Of a stretch of 64,000 nt of DNA, positions 38,162 through 50,788 are shown one piece after another. A program made the translations under genes and the position numbers. The notes under the pieces are model-generated. The model did not search any database. It was not told the DNA's origin and saw only the letters and a list, made by a program, of their open reading frames with translations. This DNA comes from Apostichopus japonicus (lineage: Eukaryota; Echinodermata; Holothuroidea; Aspidochirotida; Stichopodidae), in NCBI RefSeq assembly GCF_037975245.1, contig NC_092577.1, forward strand, positions 26,101,398 to 26,165,397, in the 5' to 3' direction. The stretch's first letter is position 1. Each line of letters starts with the position of its first letter.

Positions 38162-41100
38162 TAGTCAGTGTGCACGTGGATCCTAGGGACCACCGGAAGT
38201 CGAAGGATTTTGGTAGAGGTCAAAGGTCATTTGAGGTCACCAGGGGAGAAATGGTGACGAACTTTGTAAACGCGATATCTCAGGCACGGAATGTCGGACC
38301 AACTTCATAGTCAGTGTGCACGTGGATCCTAGGGACCACCGGAAGTCGAAGGATTTTGGTAGAGGTCAAAGGTCATTTGAGGTCACCAGGGGAGAAATGG
38401 TGACGAACTTTGTAAACGCGATATCTCAGGCACGGAATGTCGGACCAACTTCATAGTCAGTGTGCACGTGGATCCTAGGGACCACCGGAAGTCGAAGGAT
38501 TTTGGTAGAGGTCAAAGGTCATTTGAGGTCACCAGGGGAGAAATGGTGACGAACTTTGTAAACGCGATATCTCAGGCACGGAATGTCGGACCAACTTCAT
38601 AGTCAGTGTGCATTTGTATCCTAGGGACCACCGGAAGTCGAAGGATTTTGGTAGAGGTCAAAGGTCATTTGAGGTCACCAGGGGAGAAATGGTGACGAAC
38701 TTTGTAAACGCGATATCTCAGGCACGGAAGGTCGGACCAACTTCATAGTCAGTGTGCACTTGGATCCTAGGGACCACCGGAAGTCGAAGGATTTTGGTGC
38801 AGGTCAAAGGTCATTTGAGGTCACCAGGGGAGAAATGGTGACGAACTTTGTAAACGCGATATCTCAGGCACGGAAGGTCGGACCAACTTCATAGTCAGTG
38901 TGCACTTGGATCCTAGGGACCACCGGAAGTCGAAGGATTTTGGTGCAGGTCAAAGGTCATTTGAGGTCACCAGTTGAGAAATGGTGACGAACTTTGTAAA
39001 CGCGATATCTCAGGCACGGAAGGTCGGACCAACTTCATAGTCAGTGTGCACGTGGATCCTAGGGACCACCGGAAGTCGAAGGATTTTGGTAGAGGTCATT
39101 TGGGGTCATTTGGGGTCACCAGTTGAGAAATGGTGACGAACTTTGTAAACGCGATATCTCAGGCACGGAATGTCGGACCAACTTCATAGTCAGTGTGCAT
39201 TTGGATCCTAGGGACCACCGGAAGTCGAAGGATTTTGGTAGAGGTCAAAGGTCATTTGAGGTCACCAGGGGAGAAATGATGACGAACTTTGTAAACGCGA
39301 TATCTCAGGCACGGGATGTCGGACCAACTTCATAGTCAGTGTGCATTTGGATCCTAGGGACCACCGGAAGTCGAAGGATTTTGGTGCAGGTCAAAGGTCA
39401 TTTGAGGTCACCAGGGGAGAAATGGTGACGAACTTTGTAAACGCGATATCTCAGGCACGGGATGTCGGACCAACTTCATAGTCAGTGTGCATTTGGATCC
39501 TAGGGACCACCGGAAGTCGAAGGATTTTGGTGCAGGTCAAAGGTCATTTGAGGTCACCAGGGGAGAAATGGTGACGAACTTTGTAAACGCGATATCTCAG
39601 GCACGGGAGGTCGGACCAACTTCATAGTCAGTGTGCACTTGGATCCTAGGGACCACCGGAAGTCGAAGGATTTTGGTGCAGGTCAAAGGTCATTTGAGGT
39701 CACCAGTTGAGAAATGGTGACGAACTTTGTAAACGCGATATCTCAGGCACGGAAGGTCGGACCAACTTCATAGTCAGTGTGCACGTGGATCCTAGGGACC
39801 ACCGGAAGTCGAAGGATTTTGGTGCAGGTCAAAGGTCATTTGAGGTCACCAGTTGAGAAATGGTGACGAACTTTGTAAACGCGATATCTCAGGCACGGAA
39901 TGTCGGACCAACTTCATAGTCAGTGTGCATTTGGATCCTAGGGACCCCCGGAAGTCGAAGGATTTTGGTAGAGGTCAAAGGTCATTTGAGGTCACCAGTT
40001 GAGAAATGGTGACGAACTTTGTAAACGCGATATCTCAGGCACGGAATGTCGGACCAACTTCATAGTCAGTGTGCACGTGGATCCTAGGGACCACCGGAAG
40101 TCGAAAGCCTTTGGTAGAGGTCAAAGGTCATTTGAGGTCACCAGTTGAGAAATGGTGACGAACTTTGTAAACGCGATATCTCAGGCACGGAATGTCGGAC
40201 CAACTTCATAGTCAGTGTGCACGTGGATCCTAGGGACCACCGGAAGTCGAAAGCCTTTGGTAGAGGTCAAAGGTCATTTGAGGTCACCAGTTGAGAAATG
40301 GTGACGAACTTTGTAAACGCGATATCTCAGGCACGGAATGTCGGACCAACTTCATAGTCAGTGTGCATTTGTATCCTAGGGACCACCGGAAGTCGAAGGA
40401 TTTTGGTAGAGGTCAAAGGTCATTTGAGGTCACCAGGGGAGAAATGGTGACGAACTTTGTAAACGCGATATCTCAGGCACGGAAGGTCGGACCAACTTCA
40501 TAGTCAGTGTGCACGTGGATCCTAGGGACCACCGGAAGTCGAAGGATTTTGGTAGAGGTCAAAGGTCATTTGAGGTCACCAGGGGAGAAATGGTGACGAA
40601 CTTTGTAAACGCGATATCTCAGGCACGGAATGTCGGACCAACTTCATAGTCAGTGTGCACGTGGATCCTAGGGATCACCGGAAGTCGAAGGATTTTGGTG
40701 CAGGTCAAAGGTCATTTGAGGTCACCAGGGGAGAAATGGTGACGAACTTTGTAAACGCGATATCTCAGGCACGGGATGTCGGACCAACTTCATAGTCAGT
40801 GTGCATTTGGATCCTAGGGACCACCGGAAGTCGAAGGATTTTGGTGCAGGTCAAAGGTCATTTGAGGTCACCAGGGGAGAAATGGTGACGAACTTTGTAA
40901 ACGCGATATCTCAGGCACGGGAGGTCGGACCAACTTCATAGTCAGTGTGCACGTGGATCCTAGGGACCACCGGAAGTCGAAGGATTTTGGTAGAGGTCAA
41001 AGGTCATTTGAGGTCACCAGGGGAGAAATGGTGACGAACTTTGTAAACGCGATATCTCAGGCACGGAATGTCGGACCAACTTCATAGTCAGTGTGCACGT

Positions 41101-41431
41101 GGATCCTAGGGACCACCGGAAGTCGAAGGATTTTGGTAGAGGTCAAAGGTCATTTGAGGTCACCAGGGGAGAAATGGTGACGAACTTTGTAAACGCGATA
41201 TCTCAGGCACGGGAGGTCGGACCAACTTCATAGTCAGTGTGCACTTGGATCCTAGGGACCACCGGAAGTCGAAGGATTTTGGTGCAGGTCAAAGGTCATT
41301 TGAGGTCACCAGTTGAGAAATGGTGACGAACTTTGTAAACGCGATATCTCAGGCACGGAAGGTCGGACCAACTTCATAGTCAGTGTGCACGTGGATCCTA
41401 GGGACCACCGGAAGTCGAAGGATTTTGGTAG

Positions 41432-41447
41432 AGGTCATTTGGGGTCA
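41432..41447 (+). promoter_or_regulatory. Contracted half-site cluster (single DR4), -7-bp variant
   Basis: Only AGGTCA-TTTG-GGGTCA remains, so one half-site has been lost and the monomer is 139 bp. Confidence 0.6.
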
Positions 41448-42874
41448 CCAGTTGAGAAATGGTGACGAACTTTGTAAACGCGATATCTCAGGCACGGAAT
41501 GTCGGACCAACTTCATAGTCAGTGTGCATTTGGATCCTAGGGACCACCGGAAGTCGAAGGATTTTGGTGCAGGTCAAAGGTCATTTGAGGTCACCAGTTG
41601 AGAAATGGTGACGAACTTTGTAAACGCGATATCTCAGGCACGGGAGGTCGGACCAACTTCATAGTCAGTGTGCATTTGGATCCTAGGGACCCCCGGAAGT
41701 CGAAGTGTTTTGGTACAGGTCAAAGGTCATTTGAGGTCACCAGTTGAGAAATGGTGACGAACTTTGTAAACGCGATATCTCAGGCACGGAATGTCGGACC
41801 AACTTCATAGTCAGTGTGCACGTGGATCCTAGGGATCACCGGAAGTCCAAGGATTTTGGTAGAGGTCAAAGGTCATTTGAGGTCACCAGTTGAGAAATGG
41901 TGACGAACTTTGTAAACGCGATATCTCAGGCAGGGGAGGTCGGACCAACTTCATAGTCAGTGTGCACGTGGATCCTAGGGACCACCGGAAGTCCAAGGAT
42001 TTTGGTAGAGGTCAAAGGTCATTTGAGGTCACCAGTTGAGAAATGGTGACGAACTTTGTAAACGCGATATCTCAGGCACGGAATGTCGGACCAACTTCAT
42101 AGTCAGTGTGCACGTGGATCCTAGGGACCACCGGAAGTCGAAGGATTTTGGTAGAGGTCATATGGGGTCATTTGAGGTCACCAGGGGAGAAATGGTGACG
42201 AACTTTGTAAACGCGATATCTCAGGCACGGAATGTCGGACCAACTTCATAGTCAGTGTGCATTTGGATCCTAGGGACCCCCGGAAGTGGAAGGATTTTGG
42301 TACAGGTCATATGGGGTCATTTGAGGTCACCAGTTGAGAAATGGTGACGAACTTTGTAAACGCGATATCTCAGGCACGGAATGTCGGACCAACTTCATAG
42401 TCAGTGTGCACGTGGATCCTAGGGACCACCGGAAGTCCAAGGATTTTGGTAGAGGTCAAAGGTCATTTGAGGTCACCAGTTGAGAAATGGTGACGAACTT
42501 TGTAAACGCGATATCTCAGGCAGGGGAGGTCGGACCAACTTCATAGTCAGTGTGCACGTGGATCCTAGGGACCACCGGAAGTCCAAGGATTTTGGTAGAG
42601 GTCAAAGGTCATTTGAGGTCACCAGTTGAGAAATGGTGACGAACTTTGTAAACGCGATATCTCAGGCACGGAAGGTCGGACCAACTTCATAGTCAGTGTG
42701 CACGTGGATCCTAGGGACCACCGGAAGTCGAAGGATTTTGGTAGAGGTCAAAGGTCATTTGAGGTCACCAGTTGAGAAATGGTGACGAACTTTGTAAACG
42801 CGATATCTCAGGCACGGAATGTCGGACCAACTTCATAGTCAGTGTGCACGTGGATCCTAGGGACCACCGGAAGT

Positions 42875-45390
42875 CGAAGGATTTTGGTAGAGGTCAAAGG
42901 TCATTTGAGGTCACCAGTTGAGAAATGGTGACGAACTTTGTAAACGCGATATCTCAGGCACGGAATGTCGGACCAACTTCATAGTCAGTGTGCACGTGGA
43001 TCCTAGGGACCACCGGAAGTCGAAAGCCTTTGGTAGAGGTCAAAGGTCATTTGAGGTCACCAGTTGAGAAATGGTGACGAACTTTGTAAACGCGATATCT
43101 CAGGCACGGAATGTCGGACCAACTTCATAGTCAGTGTGCACGTGGATCCTAGGGACCACCGGAAGTCGAAGGATTTTGGTAGAGGTCAAAGGTCATTTGA
43201 GGTCACCAGGGGAGAAATGGTGACGAACTTTGTAAACGCGATATCTCAGGCACGGAATGTCGGACCAACTTCATAGTCAGTGTGCATTTGTATCCTAGGG
43301 ACCACCGGAAGTCGAAGGATTTTGGTAGAGGTCAAAGGTCATTTGAGGTCACCAGGGGAGAAATGGTGACGAACTTTGTAAACGCGATATCTCAGGCACG
43401 GAAGGTCGGACCAACTTCATAGTCAGTGTGCACGTGGATCCTAGGGACCACCGGAAGTCGAAGGATTTTGGTAGAGGTCAAAGGTCATTTGAGGTCACCA
43501 GGGGAGAAATGGTGACGAACTTTGTAAACGCGATATCTCAGGCACGGAATGTCGGACCAACTTCATAGTCAGTGTGCACGTGGATCCTAGGGATCACCGG
43601 AAGTCGAAGGATTTTGGTAGAGGTCAAAGGTCATTTGAGGTCACCAGGGGAGAAATGGTGACGAACTTTGTAAACGCGATATCTCAGGCACGGGATGTCG
43701 GACCAACTTCATAGTCAGTGTGCATTTGGATCCTAGGGACCACCGGAAGTCGAAGGATTTTGGTGCAGGTCAAAGGTCATTTGAGGTCACCAGGGGAGAA
43801 ATGGTGACGAACTTTGTAAACGCGATATCTCAGGCACGGGAGGTCGGACCAACTTCATAGTCAGTGTGCACGTGGATCCTAGGGACCACCGGAAGTCGAA
43901 GGATTTTGGTAGAGGTCAAAGGTCATTTGAGGTCACCAGGGGAGAAATGGTGACGAACTTTGTAAACGCGATATCTCAGGCACGGAATGTCGGACCAACT
44001 TCATAGTCAGTGTGCACGTGGATCCTAGGGACCACCGGAAGTCGAAGGATTTTGGTAGAGGTCAAAGGTCATTTGAGGTCACCAGGGGAGAAATGGTGAC
44101 GAACTTTGTAAACGCGATATCTCAGGCACGGAATGTCGGACCAACTTCATAGTCAGTGTGCACGTGGATCCTAGGGACCACCGGAAGTCGAAGGATTTTG
44201 GTAGAGGTCAAAGGTCATTTGAGGTCACCAGTTGAGAAATGGTGACGAACTTTGTAAACGCGATATCTCAGGCACGGAATGTCGGACCAACTTCATAGTC
44301 AGTGTGCACGTGGATCCTAGGGACCACCGGAAGTCGAAGGATTTTGGTAGAGGTCAAAGGTCATTTGAGGTCACCAGGGGAGAAATGGTGACGAACTTTG
44401 TAAACGCGATATCTCAGGCACGGAAGGTCGGACCAACTTCATAGTCAGTGTGCACGTGGATCCTAGGGACCACCGGAAGTCGAAGGATTTTGGTAGAGGT
44501 CAAAGGTCATTTGAGGTCACCAGTTGAGAAATGGTGACGAACTTTGTAAACGCGATATCTCAGGCACGGAATGTCGGACCAACTTCATAGTCAGTGTGCA
44601 CGTGGATCCTAGGGACCACCGGAAGTCGAAGGATTTTGGTAGAGGTCAAAGGTCATTTGAGGTCACCAGGGGAGAAATGGTGACGAACTTTGTAAACGCG
44701 ATATCTCAGGCACGGAATGTCGGACCAACTTCATAGTCAGTGTGCACGTGGATCCTAGGGACCACCGGAAGTCGAAGGATTTTGGTAGAGGTCAAAGGTC
44801 ATTTGAGGTCACCAGTTGAGAAATGGTGACGAACTTTGTAAACGCGATATCTCAGGCACGGAATGTCGGACCAACTTCATAGTCAGTGTGCACGTGGATC
44901 CTAGGGACCACCGGAAGTCGAAGGATTTTGGTGCAGGTCAAAGGTCATTTGAGGTCACCAGGGGAGAAATGGTGACGAACTTTGTAAACGCGATATCTCA
45001 GGCACGGAATGTCGGACCAACTTCATAGTCAGTGTGCATTTGTATCCTAGGGACCACCGGAAGTCGAAGGATTTTGGTAGAGGTCAAAGGTCATTTGAGG
45101 TCACCAGGGGAGAAATGGTGACGAACTTTGTAAACGCGATATCTCAGGCACGGAAGGTCGGACCAACTTCATAGTCAGTGTGCACGTGGATCCTAGGGAC
45201 CACCGGAAGTCGAAGGATTTTGGTAGAGGTCAAAGGTCATTTGAGGTCACCAGTTGAGAAATGGTGACGAACTTTGTAAACGCGATATCTCAGGCACGGA
45301 ATGTCGGACCAACTTCATAGTCAGTGTGCACGTGGATCCTAGGGACCACCGGAAGTCGAAGGATTTTGGTAGAGGTCAAAGGTCATTTGA
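42875..45390 (+). repeat. 2.5-kb block, copy 1
   Basis: This block corresponds to 47981-50788. The offset is 5106 bp at first (for example CGAAAGCCTTTGG at 43021 and 48127), then 5252 and 5398 bp further on because copy 2 gained two monomers. Shared markers include TTTGTATCC monomers and TGCAGG monomers in the same order. Confidence 0.7.
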
Positions 45391-46376
45391 GGTCACCAGG
45401 GGAGAAATGGTGACGAACTTTGTAAACGCGATATCTCATGCACGGAATGTCGGACCAACTTCATAGTCAGTGTGCACGTGGATCCTAGGGACCACCGGAA
45501 GTCGAAGGATTTTGGTAGAGGTCAAAGGTCATTTGAGGTCACCAGTTGAGAAATGGTGACGAACTTTGTAAACGCGATATCTCAGGCACGGAATGTCGGA
45601 CCAACTTCATAGTCAGTGTGCACGTGGATCCTAGGGATCACCGGAAGTCGAAGGATTTTGGTAGAGGTCAAAGGTCATTTGAGGTCACCAGTTGAGAAAT
45701 GGTGACGAACTTTGTAAACGCGATATCTCAGGCACGGAATGTCGGACCAACTTCATAGTCAGTGTGCACGTGGATCCTAGGGATCACCGGAAGTCGAAGG
45801 ATTTTGGTGCAGGTCAAAGGTCATTTGAGGTCACCAGTTGAGAAATGGTGACGAACTTTGTAAACGCGATATCTCAGGCACGGAATGTCGGACCAACTTC
45901 ATAATCAGTGTGCACGTGGATCCTAGGGACCACCGGAAGTCGAAGGATTTTGGTGCAGGTCAAAGGTCATTTGAGGTCACCAGTTGAGAAATGGTGACGA
46001 ACTTTGTAAACGCGATATCTCAGGCACGGGAGGTCGGACCAACTTCATAGTCAGTGTGCACGTGGATCCTAGGGACCACCGGAAGTCGAAGGATTTTGGT
46101 AGAAGTCAAAGGTCATTTGAGGTCACCAGGGGAGAAATGGTGACGAACTTTGTAAACGCGATATCTCAGGCACGGGAGGTCGGACCAACTTCATAGTCAG
46201 TGTGCACGTGGATCCTAGGGACCACCGGAAGTCGAAGGATTTTGGTAGAGGTCAAAGGTCATTTGAGGTCACCAGGGGAGAAATGGTGACGAACTTTGTA
46301 AACGCGATATCTCAGGCACGGAATGTCGGACCAACTTCATAGTCAGTGTGCATTTGGATCCTAGGGACCACCGGAA

Positions 46377-47960
46377 GTCGAAGGATTTTGGTAGAGGTCA
46401 AAGGTCATTTGAGGTCACCAGGGGAGAAATGATGACGAACTTTGTAAACGCGATATCTCAGGCACGGGATGTCGGACCAACTTCATAGTCAGTGTGCATT
46501 TGGATCCTAGGGACCACCGGAAGTCGAAGGATTTTGGTGCAGGTCAAAGGTCATTTGAGGTCACCAGGGGAGAAATGGTGACGAACTTTGTAAACGCGAT
46601 ATCTCAGGCACGGGATGTCGGACCAACTTCATAGTCAGTGTGCATTTGGATCCTAGGGACCACCGGAAGTCGAAGGATTTTGGTGCAGGTCAAAGGTCAT
46701 TTGAGGTCACCAGGGGAGAAATGGTGACGAACTTTGTAAACGCGATATCTCAGGCACGGGAGGTCGGACCAACTTCATAGTCAGTGTGCACTTGGATCCT
46801 AGGGACCACCGGAAGTCGAAGGATTTTGGTGCAGGTCAAAGGTCATTTGAGGTCACCAGTTGAGAAATGGTGACGAACTTTGTAAACGCGATATCTCAGG
46901 CACGGAAGGTCGGACCAACTTCATAGTCAGTGTGCACGTGGATCCTAGGGACCACCGGAAGTCGAAGGATTTTGGTAGAGGTCATTTGGGGTCATTTGGG
47001 GTCACCAGTTGAGAAATGGTGACGAACTTTGTAAACGCGATATCTCAGGCACGGAATGTCGGACCAACTTCATAGTCAGTGTGCATTTGGATCCTAGGGA
47101 CCACCGGAAGTCGAAGGATTTTGGTAGAGGTCAAAGGTCATTTGAGGTCACCAGGGGAGAAATGATGACGAACTTTGTAAACGCGATATCTCAGGCACGG
47201 GATGTCGGACCAACTTCATAGTCAGTGTGCATTTGGATCCTAGGGACCACCGGAAGTCGAAGGATTTTGGTGCAGGTCAAAGGTCATTTGAGGTCACCAG
47301 GGGAGAAATGGTGACGAACTTTGTAAACGCGATATCTCAGGCACGGGATGTCGGACCAACTTCATAGTCAGTGTGCATTTGGATCCTAGGGACCACCGGA
47401 AGTCGAAGGATTTTGGTGCAGGTCAAAGGTCATTTGAGGTCACCAGGGGAGAAATGGTGACGAACTTTGTAAACGCGATATCTCAGGCACGGGAGGTCGG
47501 ACCAACTTCATAGTCAGTGTGCACTTGGATCCTAGGGACCACCGGAAGTCGAAGGATTTTGGTGCAGGTCAAAGGTCATTTGAGGTCACCAGTTGAGAAA
47601 TGGTGACGAACTTTGTAAACGCGATATCTCAGGCACGGAAGGTCGGACCAACTTCATAGTCAGTGTGCACGTGGATCCTAGGGACCACCGGAAGTCGAAG
47701 GATTTTGGTAGAGGTCATTTGGGGTCACCAGTTGAGAAATGGTGACGAACTTTGTAAACGCGATATCTCAGGCACGGAATGTCGGACCAACTTCATAGTC
47801 AGTGTGCATTTGGATCCTAGGGACCACCGGAAGTCGAAGGATTTTGGTGCAGGTCAAAGGTCATTTGAGGTCACCAGTTGAGAAATGGTGACGAACTTTG
47901 TAAACGCGATATCTCAGGCACGGGAGGTCGGACCAACTTCATAGTCAGTGTGCATTTGGA
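46377..47960 (+). repeat. Region repeating parts of 39.1-41.7 kb
   Basis: The 149-bp monomer and its neighbours near 46977-47640 repeat 39090-39750 at an offset of 7886 bp. The 139-bp monomer near 47712 repeats the one near 41432 at an offset of 6280 bp. Outer limits are approximate. It shows continuing block exchange in the right part of the array. Confidence 0.6.
47712..47727 (+). promoter_or_regulatory. Contracted half-site cluster (single DR4), -7-bp variant
   Basis: Identical contraction to the one at 41432, spread by block duplication at an offset of 6280 bp. Confidence 0.6.
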
Positions 47961-47980
47961 TCCTAGGGACCCCCGGAAGT

Positions 47981-50788
47981 CGAAGGATTTTGGTAGAGGT
48001 CAAAGGTCATTTGAGGTCACCAGTTGAGAAATGGTGACGAACTTTGTAAACGCGATATCTCAGGCACGGAATGTCGGACCAACTTCATAGTCAGTGTGCA
48101 CGTGGATCCTAGGGACCACCGGAAGTCGAAAGCCTTTGGTAGAGGTCAAAGGTCATTTGAGGTCACCAGTTGAGAAATGGTGACGAACTTTGTAAACGCG
48201 ATATCTCAGGCACGGAATGTCGGACCAACTTCATAGTCAGTGTGCACGTGGATCCTAGGGACCACCGGAAGTCGAAGGATTTTGGTAGAGGTCAAAGGTC
48301 ATTTGAGGTCACCAGGGGAGAAATGGTGACGAACTTTGTAAACGCGATATCTCAGGCACGGAATGTCGGACCAACTTCATAGTCAGTGTGCATTTGTATC
48401 CTAGGGACCACCGGAAGTCGAAGGATTTTGGTAGAGGTCAAAGGTCATTTGAGGTCACCAGGGGAGAAATGGTGACGAACTTTGTAAACGCGATATCTCA
48501 GGCACGGAAGGTCGGACCAACTTCATAGTCAGTGTGCACGTGGATCCTAGGGACCACCGGAAGTCGAAGGATTTTGGTAGAGGTCAAAGGTCATTTGAGG
48601 TCACCAGGGGAGAAATGGTGACGAACTTTGTAAACGCGATATCTCAGGCACGGAATGTCGGACCAACTTCATAGTCAGTGTGCACGTGGATCCTAGGGAT
48701 CACCGGAAGTCGAAGGATTTTGGTGCAGGTCAAAGGTCATTTGAGGTCACCAGGGGAGAAATGGTGACGAACTTTGTAAACGCGATATCTCAGGCACGGG
48801 ATGTCGGACCAACTTCATAGTCAGTGTGCATTTGGATCCTAGGGACCACCGGAAGTCGAAGGATTTTGGTGCAGGTCAAAGGTCATTTGAGGTCACCAGG
48901 GGAGAAATGGTGACGAACTTTGTAAACGCGATATCTCAGGCACGGGAGGTCGGACCAACTTCATAGTCAGTGTGCACGTGGATCCTAGGGACCACCGGAA
49001 GTCGAAGGATTTTGGTAGAGGTCAAAGGTCATTTGAGGTCACCAGGGGAGAAATGGTGACGAACTTTGTAAACGCGATATCTCAGGCACGGAATGTCGGA
49101 CCAACTTCATAGTCAGTGTGCACGTGGATCCTAGGGACCACCGGAAGTCGAAGGATTTTGGTAGGGGTCAAAGGTCATTTGAGGTCACCAGGGGAGAAAT
49201 GGTGACGAACTTTGTAAACGCGATATCTCAGGCACGGAATGTCGGACCAACTTCATAGTCAGTGTGCACGTGGATCCTAGGGACCACCGGAAGTCGAAGG
49301 ATTTTGGTAGAGGTCAAAGGTCATTTGAGGTCACCAGGGGAGAAATGGTGACGAACTTTGTAAACGCGATATCTCAGGCACGGAATGTCGGACCAACTTC
49401 ATAGTCAGTGTGCACGTGGATCCTAGGGACCACCGGAAGTCGAAGGATTTTGGTAGAGGTCAAAGGTCATTTGAGGTCACCAGTTGAGAAATGGTGACGA
49501 ACTTTGTAAACGCGATATCTCAGGCACGGAATGTCGGACCAACTTCATAGTCAGTGTGCACGTGGATCCTAGGGACCACCGGAAGTCGAAGGATTTTGGT
49601 AGAGGTCAAAGGTCATTTGAGGTCACCAGGGGAGAAATGGTGACGAACTTTGTAAACGCGATATCTCAGGCACGGAAGGTCGGACCAACTTCATAGTCAG
49701 TGTGCACGTGGATCCTAGGGACCACCGGAAGTCGAAGGATTTTGGTAGAGGTCAAAGGTCATTTGAGGTCACCAGTTGAGAAATGGTGACGAACTTTGTA
49801 AACGCGATATCTCAGGCACGGAAGGTCGGACCAACTTCATAGTCAGTGTGCACGTGGATCCTAGGGACCACCGGAAGTCGAAGGATTTTGGTAGAGGTCA
49901 AAGGTCATTTGAGGTCACCAGTTGAGAAATGGTGACGAACTTTGTAAACGCGATATCTCAGGCACGGAATGTCGGACCAACTTCATAGTCAGTGTGCACG
50001 TGGATCCTAGGGACCACCGGAAGTCGAAGGATTTTGGTAGAGGTCAAAGGTCATTTGAGGTCACCAGGGGAGAAATGGTGACGAACTTTGTAAACGCGAT
50101 ATCTCAGGCACGGAATGTCGGACCAACTTCATAGTCAGTGTGCACGTGGATCCTAGGGACCACCGGAAGTCGAAGGATTTTGGTAGAGGTCAAAGGTCAT
50201 TTGAGGTCACCAGTTGAGAAATGGTGACGAACTTTGTAAACGCGATATCTCAGGCACGGAATGTCGGACCAACTTCATAGTCAGTGTGCACGTGGATCCT
50301 AGGGACCACCGGAAGTCGAAGGATTTTGGTGCAGGTCAAAGGTCATTTGAGGTCACCAGGGGAGAAATGGTGACGAACTTTGTAAACGCGATATCTCAGG
50401 CACGGAATGTCGGACCAACTTCATAGTCAGTGTGCATTTGTATCCTAGGGACCACCGGAAGTCGAAGGATTTTGGTAGAGGTCAAAGGTCATTTGAGGTC
50501 ACCAGTTGAGAAATGGTGACGAACTTTGTAAACGCGATATCTCAGGCACGGAAGGTCGGACCAACTTCATAGTCAGTGTGCACGTGGATCCTAGGGACCA
50601 CCGGAAGTCGAAGGATTTTGGTAGAGGTCAAAGGTCATTTGAGGTCACCAGTTGAGAAATGGTGACGAACTTTGTAAACGCGATATCTCAGGCACGGAAT
50701 GTCGGACCAACTTCATAGTCAGTGTGCACGTGGATCCTAGGGACCACCGGAAGTCGAAGGATTTTGGTAGAGGTCAAAGGTCATTTGA
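47981..50788 (+). repeat. 2.8-kb block, copy 2
   Basis: This is the partner of 42875-45390, longer by two monomers inserted within near-identical runs. One monomer here has GGTAGGGGTCAAAGG (near 49161), weakening the first half-site to GGGTCA. Confidence 0.7.
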